Source: Burkholderiales bacterium
Lineage (GTDB): Bacteria > Pseudomonadota > Gammaproteobacteria > Burkholderiales > SG8-39
Reading direction: 5' to 3'
DNA: 11,980 nucleotides
NCBI GenBank assembly: GCA_027457185.1
Contig: DAIDTN010000197.1
Span: forward strand, 1 to 11,980
The notes under the pieces are model-generated. The model did no database searches. It saw only the letters and a program-made list of their open reading frames with translations, and had not been told where the DNA came from. Below are positions 7,201-11,980 of this stretch, piece after piece. Each line of letters begins with the position of its first letter. The first letter of the stretch is position 1. The translations under genes were made by a program, and so were the position numbers.

Positions 7201-7816
7201 CGCATTTGAATCCGACCCAGAGACTGGCGTAGCGCGACATGGCGAAGCCGTGCAGGCCGTAGTCCAGATACTCCTGCACGTTCGCCGGGTTCAGCACCGG
7301 GATGCAACACGCTTTGAGTATGTGTTCGCTCTGGTGCGCCAGCGTCGAGGACTTGGCCGCGTGATCGTCGCCGGCGAGTACCAGCACGCCGCCGTATCTG
7401 GAGGTGCCGGCCGCATTGCCGTGCTTGAATACGTCGCCGCAGCGGTCCACGCCCGGACCTTTGCCGTACCAGATGGAGAACACGCCGTCGTACTTGGCGT
7501 CGTTGAACAGATTGAGCTGCTGCGTGCCCCAGATCGAGGTCGCGGCCATGTCTTCGTTCACGCCTGGATGAAACTTGATGTGATGGGCTTCGAGGTATTT
7601 CTTCGCGCCGTGCATCCCCTGGTCTATGCCGCCCAAGGGCGAGCCGCGATAACCGGAGATGAAACCTGCGGTGTTGAGGCCGGCGGCGAGATCGCGCTGG
7701 CGCTGCAGCATGGGCAGGCGCACCAAGGCCTGAGTGCCGGTGAGGAAGACACGGCCGGAATCCAGCGTGTACTTGTCGTCCAGCGTGACTTCGTGGAATT
7801 TGGCTGGGGCGTTCAT
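4280..7816 (-). CDS. Fused indolepyruvate ferredoxin oxidoreductase (2-oxoacid:ferredoxin oxidoreductase)
   Basis: This cytoplasmic enzyme decarboxylates a 2-oxo acid (arylpyruvate type in the named family) to an acyl-CoA and passes electrons to ferredoxin. The 1178 residues combine the archaeal IorA- and IorB-like parts. The N-terminal pyrimidine/transketolase-like domain includes GFISGYRGSPLGG (51-63). The thiamine-diphosphate domain has GDG at 517-519 and Asn545. The iron-sulphur segment has Cys 654, 657, 660, 666, 687, 693 and 698. The gamma-subunit domain begins with GIGGTG (744-749). A long C-terminal extension (about 980-1178) matches what I recall as DUF6537. A further CSGC lies at 452-455. 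The ATG at 7816 is chosen for its AAGGAG site seven bases upstream and for the start of homology; the frame continues 17 codons further upstream without a good site. Substrate preference cannot be read from the sequence. The gene precedes chaC in an operon and is divergent from another thiamine-diphosphate enzyme. Confidence 0.92.
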   Translation of the reverse strand: MNAPAKFHEVTLDDKYTLDSGRVFLTGTQALVRLPMLQRQRDLAAGLNTAGFISGYRGSPLGGIDQGMHGAKKYLEAHHIKFHPGVNEDMAATSIWGTQQLNLFNDAKYDGVFSIWYGKGPGVDRCGDVFKHGNAAGTSRYGGVLVLAGDDHAAKSSTLAHQSEHILKACCIPVLNPANVQEYLDYGLHGFAMSRYASLWVGFKCVTDVVESGASVYVDPHRVQVKIPTDFVLPPGGLGIRWPDGILEQEARLLDYKVYAALAYVRANNLDRIIWDSPQARLGIVTTGKSYGDTMQALADLGIDENVARDIGIRVYKVAMSWPLEPQGARKFARGLEEILVVEEKRQLIEYQIKEELYDWRADSRPPRVVGKFDDNGEWSHAAGQPAGTWLLPASYELSPAMIAKAIAGRLAKLGMDQHMGGRYRERLAFLEFKEKALAKPQIVTLRQPYFCSGCPHNTSTRVPEGSRATAGIGCHFMAVWMDRNTSTFTHMGGEGAPWIGQAPFSNTKHIFANLGDGTYYHSGLMAIRAACAAKVSMTYKILFNDAVAMTGGQKHAGPIDPASISRQIAAEGVNPIVIVTDEPEKYPAGVNWAPGVTVRHRDELDAVQRELRQLPGVSAIIYDQTCASEKRRRRKRGAFPDPAKRVVINEMVCEGCGDCSDKSNCLSVEPLETEYGRKRTINQSTCNKDYSCVKGFCPSFVTVEGGKLKKGKAGAAKSADDFPALPEPAPAAIDQAYGVLVTGIGGTGVVTIGQILAMAAHVEGKGVTVLDMSGLAQKGGPVMSHVRIANNPEDLHAARIGTGDASLVIGCDLVGAASPDALAKMSEPRTRAVVALITAPTADFVRNPNWQLPGSSLLHDIAEACGKNNVDFIAAGSVSTSLMGDSIATNMFMLGYALQKGWVPVSSAAVEKAIELNGVSVEFNLKSFVWGRRAAVDLARVEKIATPAEIIPISQHLSRNLDELVENRVEFLTAYQDAAYAARYRELVEKVRRVETEKASGTKLSEAVARYYAKLMAYKDEYEVARLHSDPAFTQKIEGMFEGDYKVVFHLAPPMLNKPDPATGEAKKSTFGPWMTHGFRLLAKLKGLRGTALDIFGRTEERRTERALIVEYAATLDELLGKLTPANHALALEIASVPEMIRGYGHVKMRHLKLAQKQRAELLAKFNAPVERTAKAA

Positions 7817-7823
7817 TGGTGAT

Positions 7824-7829
7824 CTCCTT
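7824..7829 (-). promoter_or_regulatory. Shine-Dalgarno AAGGAG of the oxidoreductase gene
   Basis: On the minus strand AAGGAG lies seven bases before the ATG at 7814-7816. It decides that start over the longer open frame that reaches back to 7867. Confidence 0.75.
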
Positions 7830-7991
7830 GCCGATGAACCGATCGCCGCAGGATGCGGGCGACGCATTTTTTGACAGCTAGTATATGCCGCGGGTACGGA
7901 AATATCTTGCCTTTTTATGCTTCGATATAGCAGGATTACGGGCCTCGCGGGCCGTTAATCCATTCAAGGTCTCTGGCGCATAAATTCCAAT
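7830..7991. promoter_or_regulatory. Shared regulatory region between two divergent operons
   Basis: This is the only non-coding space for both divergent units. On the minus strand a TATACT (7880-7885) is a good -10 candidate for the oxidoreductase operon, but its -35 region is poor. On the plus strand a perfect TTGACA (7871-7876) has no matching -10 at 16-18 bases. An imperfect inverted repeat (7933-7961) and a hairpin (7843-7862) next to a T6 run (7867-7872) also lie here. The gene at 7992 lacks a clear ribosome site. Promoter positions are therefore only suggested. Confidence 0.45.
7933..7961. repeat. Imperfect inverted repeat, possible operator
   Basis: GGATTA (7933-7938) and TAATCC (7956-7961) form the outer arms. 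The inner CGGGCC and GGGCCG pair with one mismatch and a one-base bulge, leaving a TCGC loop. It lies 31 bases before the start of the thiamine-diphosphate enzyme gene and about 50 bases from the putative -10 of the divergent operon. It could be a regulator site or a leader hairpin. Confidence 0.4.
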
Positions 7992-9596
7992 ATGAACACG
8001 TCCCAGGTCATCATCGATTACCTTGCCGCCGCCGGCATCCGCCACATTTTCGGCTATCCGGGCGACCCTTCGGTCGAGTTTCTGGAGGCGGCACGCCGCG
8101 AAGGCATGAGCTTTGTCCTCGGCTCGCGCGAGGGCACTGCCGGCCTGATGGCCGAGGCCTACGGCCAGCTTACGGGCCGTCCCGGTGTTTGCCTGTCGAC
8201 GCTGGGTCCGGGCTCGACGAATCTCGTCAATGCCGTCGCGAATGCGTATCTCGACCGGGTGCCGATGCTGGCGATCTCGGGCCAGATCGAGCGCAAACGC
8301 GAGCCGTATTTCACGCATCAAGTGGTCGATCATAATCGCCTGTTCGCACCGATCAGCAAATGGACGACGGCGGTGCAGCCGAACACCGTCGCCACCATTA
8401 TGCGCAAGGCGCTGCGCATCGCGACCGCCGAGCGCCCCGGGCCGGTGCATCTCACCACCGCGGCCGATGTGGTCGGGGCGGAAGCGAGCGACAGCGAAGT
8501 CAGGCTGCCGCCCATGCGCGCGACGCGCACGCCGCAGATCTTTTCCGCCGGCGCTGCGCCAGCCGACCCGGTCAAGCAACTCAAGTCTGCGCGCCGGTCG
8601 GTGATCCTCGCGGGCATTTCGGCAGTGTGGAGCGGCGCGACGGCGTCGCTTGTGCGCCTGGCCGAAACGCTAGGCGCGCCGGTGGTCGTGGCGCCGATGG
8701 CCAAGGGCGTGATGCCCGAGGACCATCCGTTCTATGCGGGCACACTCGACATGGCGTGCAACGCCTTCATTTGGAATTTCCTCAAGGGCGCGGACCTCCT
8801 GCTGGCGGTCGGCTTCGATGCGGTCGAACTGATCAAACCCTGGCCGCTGACCATGCCGACCATCCATATCGACACCGTGCCGAACACCGACCAGATCTAC
8901 CAGGCCGCCACGGAAATCGTCGGCGACATTCCGGGCATACTCGAGGCGATTGTCGCGGCGACCGGCAGCCTCGATCGCTGGAGCGTAGCCGAGGTCGCCG
9001 CGCACCGGAAAAAGTTGCGTGAACTCTATTATGCCGGCCGGGTTAGCGCGCGTCTGAACCCGACCGATGTGGTGGACGCGGTGCGTACCCTGATGCCGCG
9101 AGACACCATCGTTTCGACCGATGTCGGATCGCACAAGCTGCTGGTCGGCCAGGGGTGGGCGACCTACGCGCCACGCGGGCTGTTGATGACCAACGGTCTG
9201 TCTTCGATGGGATTTTCCCTGCCTGCGGCCATCGCCGCCAAGCTCGTGCATCCGGACAAGCAGGTCGTCTGCTTTATCGGTGACGGTGGCTTGGCGATGG
9301 TTCAGGGTGAGCTGCGCGTCGCGGCCAGTCTGAACATCGACCCCATTGTCGTCGTATTCTGCGATAACAGCCTGAACCGGATCGAGCTGAAGCAAATGGC
9401 GCGCCAATATCCCAACTGGGGCACGGTGATCGAACCGACCGACATAAGCATGCTGGCCCGCGCCATGGGTTGCGATGGTGTCGATGTCGACAGCGTCAAG
9501 GCGCTCGAAGCCGCGCTCGCCGGCCCCCGCGCCAAGGACCGGCCGCTGGTCATAGGCGCGAGGATCGATCCGGCCCAGTATGTGGCGCAATTCTGA
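7992..9596 (+). CDS. Thiamine-diphosphate-dependent enzyme, acetolactate synthase-like superfamily
   Basis: The product is 534 residues with the three-domain layout of acetolactate synthase, benzoylformate decarboxylase and related enzymes that act on 2-oxo acids. The N-terminal pyrimidine-binding domain has IFGYPGDPSVEF (19-30), the cofactor-activating Glu47 in SREGTAG, and LGPGSTNLVNAVANAYLDRVP (71-91). The central domain is at about 190-325. The C-terminal pyrophosphate domain has the metal-binding motif GDGG (430-433) ending at Asn459, with VVVFCDN just before. It is somewhat shorter than typical catalytic acetolactate synthase subunits, and no regulatory-subunit gene is adjacent, so a biosynthetic role is unlikely. 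A decarboxylase or carboligase for a particular 2-oxo acid is more likely. The dehydrogenase-like gene 48 bases downstream is probably co-transcribed. The ATG has no good ribosome site; it was kept because homology starts right there. Confidence 0.85.
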   Translation: MNTSQVIIDYLAAAGIRHIFGYPGDPSVEFLEAARREGMSFVLGSREGTAGLMAEAYGQLTGRPGVCLSTLGPGSTNLVNAVANAYLDRVPMLAISGQIERKREPYFTHQVVDHNRLFAPISKWTTAVQPNTVATIMRKALRIATAERPGPVHLTTAADVVGAEASDSEVRLPPMRATRTPQIFSAGAAPADPVKQLKSARRSVILAGISAVWSGATASLVRLAETLGAPVVVAPMAKGVMPEDHPFYAGTLDMACNAFIWNFLKGADLLLAVGFDAVELIKPWPLTMPTIHIDTVPNTDQIYQAATEIVGDIPGILEAIVAATGSLDRWSVAEVAAHRKKLRELYYAGRVSARLNPTDVVDAVRTLMPRDTIVSTDVGSHKLLVGQGWATYAPRGLLMTNGLSSMGFSLPAAIAAKLVHPDKQVVCFIGDGGLAMVQGELRVAASLNIDPIVVVFCDNSLNRIELKQMARQYPNWGTVIEPTDISMLARAMGCDGVDVDSVKALEAALAGPRAKDRPLVIGARIDPAQYVAQF

Positions 9597-9644
9597 CCGT
9601 CACTTTTTCTAGACCCTGAATTATCAATTTTTACGACCGAAACA

Positions 9645-10547
9645 ATGACACCGAAAGATAAGGTCCCGCTCGATCTTCATATTGCCCTCGTCGGTTATGG
9701 CGAGGTGGGGAAGATATTCGCCGCGGAGCTGATTGCGCTCGGTGCGAAGATTTCTTTTTTCGACATCCTGCTTGCGGACGCCGATGCCGCTGCGGCGATG
9801 CGTGCGCACGCCGCGTCGCTGGGTGCGAGGCCCTGCACCAGTCTCGCCGCGGCGCTGGCCGGTGCACAGGTGGCGATCTCCGCGGTCACTGCCTCCTCCA
9901 CGTTCGCGGTGGCCGACGAGGCAGCCCGGTATATCCGGCCGGGACAGTTCTTCGTCGATCTCAATTCGGCTTCGCCCACCACCAAGCAGAAAAGCGCGCG
10001 CCTGATCGACGCCGCGGGCGGAAATTACGTCGAGGCGGCAGTGATGGGCTCGGTGCCGCCTTACGGGCTCAAGGTGCCGATTATCCTCGGCGGCAGCAAG
10101 CGCGATGAACTGGCGCGCCTGCTGGCGCCGGCCGAGATGCGCATGGAAAGTGGCGTTGCAGCGATCGGCGTCGCCTCCGCAGTCAAAATGTGCCGCAGCA
10201 TCATGATCAAAGGCCTGGAAGCGCTGACCGTCGAATGCCTGTTTACCGCCCGCCGCTACGGCGTCGAGGACCAGGTGCTGGCGTCGCTGGCTGAAACCTA
10301 TCCCGGCATGGACTGGCAGAAGGAGGCGGACTATCTGGTTTCGCGCGTAGTGCAGCACGGTCGCCGCCGTGCGGCGGAGATGCGCGAAGTCGCGCGCACG
10401 GTGGAGGAGGTCGGGATGCAAGCGCTGCTGGCCGCCCCCACGGCTCAGCGCCAGGATTGGATGGCCGACTTGGTGAGCGCGGGTACGGTATCGAAATCGG
10501 AAAAAAGCTGGCGCAAGGTTGCCGACGCAATCAAGGCCAAAGGTTGA
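9645..10547 (+). CDS. NAD(P)-dependent oxidoreductase, beta-hydroxyacid dehydrogenase-like with DUF1932-type C-terminus
   Basis: The product is 300 residues. An N-terminal Rossmann domain starts with ALVGYGEVG (14-22) and has Asp40 at the end of the second strand, which suggests NAD(H). DLNSASP (105-111) is the substrate-binding loop of the 3-hydroxyisobutyrate / 6-phosphogluconate dehydrogenase superfamily. Lys181, in ASAVKMCRSIMIKG, aligns with the catalytic Lys of that superfamily. The helical C-terminus (from about 185, with IKGLEALTVECLFTARRYGV) looks like DUF1932, found in proteins often annotated as phosphogluconate-dehydrogenase-like. The substrate is unknown. It follows the thiamine-diphosphate enzyme by 48 bases, and the two could act in sequence, for example carboligation or decarboxylation followed by reduction of the product. 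No clear ribosome site precedes the ATG, as for its upstream neighbour. Some relatives are annotated as imine reductases. Confidence 0.85.
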   Translation: MTPKDKVPLDLHIALVGYGEVGKIFAAELIALGAKISFFDILLADADAAAAMRAHAASLGARPCTSLAAALAGAQVAISAVTASSTFAVADEAARYIRPGQFFVDLNSASPTTKQKSARLIDAAGGNYVEAAVMGSVPPYGLKVPIILGGSKRDELARLLAPAEMRMESGVAAIGVASAVKMCRSIMIKGLEALTVECLFTARRYGVEDQVLASLAETYPGMDWQKEADYLVSRVVQHGRRRAAEMREVARTVEEVGMQALLAAPTAQRQDWMADLVSAGTVSKSEKSWRKVADAIKAKG

Positions 10548-10655
10548 GTGTGCTTGCCGGAAACTGCAAGTCGCTTGTTCGGCTTCAAAGCGCGTCGACA
10601 GTGTGAGCAATTACTGACGAAAATGCCATGGCCGCGTGCGGACAGATCGGTGCAG
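10548..10655. other. Gap between convergent genes, no clear terminator
   Basis: These 108 bases separate the converging dehydrogenase and hydrolase genes. I see no strong GC stem followed by a T-run on either strand, and no small gene. Confidence 0.5.
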
Positions 10656-11357
10656 CTAGGCGGTGAGCCAGCGGCGCAAAGCCGCGTTCACTTCGGCCGG
10701 TTTCTCCAACGTGGAGAGATGGCCGCAGTTGTCGATTACTTCGAGGTGCGCGTCACTGATGCCGGCGGCCATTTCCTCATGCCGGGCCAGCGGCGTGAGC
10801 CCGTCCTGCCGGCCGCAAAGCACCAGCGTTGGACAGGCGATGGTCGCAAGCAAGCCGAGGCTGTCGGTCCGGCTCATGATGGCGTGCTCCTGGCGAATGA
10901 AAGCGTCCATGCCGATGTTTCTGGCCATGGACTTGATGGTGTCGGCGAGCGGTCGTTCCCGCTGTCGCGATGGGTGGGTGAGCAAAGGCAGAAGCGTCTC
11001 GGTCACGCGGGCGAAGTGGCCGCGCCGGGCCAGTGCGATGAAATCCATGCGTCGCTGCGTCTGCTCCGGCAGGTCGGCGCTCGCCACAGTATCGAGCAGG
11101 GCAAGCCTGGCGACGCGCTGCGGCGCCTGGCGCATGATCTCGAGCGCAATATAGCCGCCCATCGACAGGCCGGCGAGAGCGAAGTTGGCAAACGGCACGT
11201 CGGCGAGCACATCGCGCGCCACGCCGGCCATGGTGTCGGAGCGCGTGTGGTCGGCGATCCAGATATCCGCGATGTCGGCCAGGTCCTCGACCTGGGGCTG
11301 CCAAAGCTGCACATCGCATAGCAGGCCGGGGACCAGCACAAGAGGAGATTTCGTCAT
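10656..11357 (-). CDS. Alpha/beta hydrolase
   Basis: The product is 233 residues with a compact alpha/beta-hydrolase fold. It has the oxyanion strand LVLVPGLLCD (6-15), the nucleophile elbow GLSMGG with Ser65, the acid Asp185 in CGRQDGLTP and His213 in NCGHLSTLEKP, so the catalytic triad is complete. The region about 95-165 forms a helical cap. There is no signal peptide, so it is cytoplasmic. Such proteins are esterases, lactonases or C-C hydrolases, and the substrate cannot be told. The start at 11357 was chosen because a TGAGG site lies eight bases upstream and the first strand of the fold follows at once; the frame also extends 16 codons further upstream. It converges on the thiamine-diphosphate enzyme/dehydrogenase unit and may be independent of it. 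Confidence 0.88.
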   Translation of the reverse strand: MTKSPLVLVPGLLCDVQLWQPQVEDLADIADIWIADHTRSDTMAGVARDVLADVPFANFALAGLSMGGYIALEIMRQAPQRVARLALLDTVASADLPEQTQRRMDFIALARRGHFARVTETLLPLLTHPSRQRERPLADTIKSMARNIGMDAFIRQEHAIMSRTDSLGLLATIACPTLVLCGRQDGLTPLARHEEMAAGISDAHLEVIDNCGHLSTLEKPAEVNAALRRWLTA

Positions 11358-11365
11358 AAGCAGCG

Positions 11366-11370
11366 CCTCA
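11366..11370 (-). promoter_or_regulatory. Shine-Dalgarno TGAGG of the hydrolase gene
   Basis: On the minus strand TGAGG lies eight bases before the ATG at 11355-11357. It supports the short start over an upstream in-frame start. Confidence 0.55.
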
Positions 11371-11619
11371 ATATCGGCTTTCCGGAAAAGGACTTGGGGC
11401 CACATTCCGGCGCCTGCGCCGCGTCAGCACCCGGCGCTGAGCGCGCTTCTGGCGCCATGGCTAGCCCGGGCATCGGGAAATGCCGTAAAGGAGACCCGGT
11501 AGCAGGGGAGAATGCTAGCATCAACCGTGCGCCGGCGGGCAGCGTACACTGCAGCGTATCGCCAAACTGGATACGTTCGGTCGTCCGCGGCGTGCCCGGC
11601 AATGGTAGCGAAGCCTTGT
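11371..11619. other. Intergenic stretch between hydrolase gene and tRNA operon promoter
   Basis: This stretch must hold the promoter for the minus-strand hydrolase, but no convincing -35/-10 pair was found. The short open frames here have no ribosome site and no recognisable motif. No RNA gene was seen. Confidence 0.4.
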
Positions 11620-11648
11620 TTGACTGAAGGTTGGAAAACGAGCATAAT
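11620..11648 (+). promoter_or_regulatory. Sigma-70 promoter of the tRNA operon, GC-rich discriminator
   Basis: TTGACT (11620-11625) and CATAAT (11643-11648) are separated by exactly 17 bases, each one base off consensus. Initiation would fall near 11655, just ahead of tRNA-Tyr at 11663. The bases after the -10 start with CGCCCG, a GC-rich discriminator of the kind seen at stable-RNA promoters under stringent (ppGpp/DksA) control. Stringent control is inferred. Confidence 0.8.
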
Positions 11649-11662
11649 CGCCCGTTTCGTTC

Positions 11663-11749
11663 GGAGGGGTGCCCGAGTGGTTAAAGGGGGCAGACTGTAA
11701 ATCTGTTGGCCTTGCGCCTACGTTGGTTCGAATCCAACCTCCTCCACCA
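11663..11749 (+). tRNA. tRNA-Tyr (anticodon GTA)
   Basis: The acceptor arm GGAGGGG pairs with CTCCTCC through one G-T wobble. The anticodon loop reads CTGTAAA with GTA at 34-36. A long variable arm (type II) is present, as expected for bacterial tRNA-Tyr. The T-arm is GTTGG-TTCGAAT-CCAAC. Discriminator A and an encoded CCA end the 87-base gene. It is the first gene of the cluster. Confidence 0.97.
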
Positions 11750-11812
11750 AGCTTTTCTTGCGGCGCGGGTTGGCCGTATGCACTGGGTGGCGAAAGGGTT
11801 CTGTCGTGAAAC

Positions 11813-11886
11813 GCGGGTGTAGCTCAATGGTAGAGCAGAAGCCTTCCAAGCTTACGACGAGGGTTCGAGTCCCTTCACCCGCTCCA
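11813..11886 (+). tRNA. tRNA-Gly (anticodon TCC)
   Basis: The acceptor GCGGGTG pairs with CACCCGC. The D-arm is GCTC/GAGC, the anticodon loop CTTCCAA gives TCC, and the T-arm is GAGGG-TTCGAGT-CCCTT. Discriminator T and an encoded CCA follow, 74 bases in all. The top anticodon-stem pair (27-43) is a G-A mismatch; the rest of the fold is normal. It lies 63 bases after tRNA-Tyr. Confidence 0.97.
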
Positions 11887-11940
11887 GCGGTTTGGTCCCG
11901 GGAAAAACGATTTTGAGTCAGCGACCTCGAATCGGGTTAC

Positions 11941-11980
<40 letters not shown>

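Noticed and set aside
4857..7310. An 817-codon minus-strand frame overlapping the oxidoreductase
   Set aside because: It is the same strand in another frame, Arg-rich and without recognisable domains, so it is a shadow.
4340..7822. Long plus-strand frames of 440 and 602 codons opposite the oxidoreductase gene
   Set aside because: They lie antisense to a gene with clear domains along its whole length. Low-complexity His/Arg/Ala-rich composition and the lack of ribosome sites mark them as GC-codon artefacts.
7871..7876. Perfect TTGACA as the -35 of a plus-strand promoter for the 7992 gene
   Set aside because: The positions 16-18 bases downstream (around GTACGG) match a -10 poorly, so the consensus hexamer alone is not enough.
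8670..9590. Minus-strand frame of 306 codons opposite the thiamine-diphosphate enzyme gene
   Set aside because: It has no motifs, and the opposite strand carries intact catalytic motifs.
9624..10610. Minus-strand frame of 328 codons opposite the dehydrogenase gene
   Set aside because: Arg/His-rich composition and no fold signature; the plus-strand Rossmann protein explains the region.
11354..11602. An 82-codon minus-strand frame upstream of the hydrolase
   Set aside because: No ribosome site and no recognisable motif, and it overlaps the hydrolase start region. It cannot be supported as a gene.

Overview
The window is a GC-rich stretch of a proteobacterial chromosome, most likely a betaproteobacterium (Burkholderiales/Nitrosomonadales type). 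The reasons are the DUF2844-DUF3443 gene pair, which I know mainly from Burkholderiales and their relatives, and the tRNA-Tyr/tRNA-Gly/tRNA-Thr cluster at the right edge, which in beta- and gammaproteobacteria leads into a tuf (EF-Tu) gene. The placement comes from gene content only.

Layout from left to right. (1) 1-2140, minus strand: a small secreted DUF2844 protein followed 19 bases later by a large lipoprotein with two Ig-like repeats and a DUF3443 domain. The lipoprotein runs off the left edge. Its frame is open from 1668 to base 1, and its DUF3443 part carries the layout of a bilobal, pepsin-like aspartic protease. (2) 2349-2744, minus: a small two-helix membrane protein of unknown role, divergent from (3) 2828-3592, plus: an RluF-like rRNA pseudouridine synthase. 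(4) 3618-7816, minus: a fused 1178-residue indolepyruvate ferredoxin oxidoreductase and, overlapping its stop codon by four bases, a ChaC-type gamma-glutamylcyclotransferase. (5) 7992-10547, plus, divergent from (4): a thiamine-diphosphate enzyme of the acetolactate-synthase superfamily and a beta-hydroxyacid-dehydrogenase-like NAD(P) oxidoreductase with a DUF1932-type C-terminus. (6) 10656-11357, minus: an alpha/beta hydrolase, convergent with (5). (7) 11620-11980, plus: a strong sigma-70-type promoter and tRNA-Tyr(GTA), tRNA-Gly(TCC) and the first 40 bases of tRNA-Thr(GGT).

How it may work together. The 4280-10547 block puts two different thiamine-diphosphate enzymes for 2-oxo acids on either side of a shared 175-base regulatory region, with a dehydrogenase behind one of them. 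This suggests a 2-oxo-acid (aryl or branched-chain) catabolic module, but the substrates cannot be read from the sequence. The most interesting item is the DUF2844-DUF3443 pair, a candidate cell-surface aspartic protease with a co-transcribed secreted partner. No mobile element, CRISPR array, prophage or defence system was seen.
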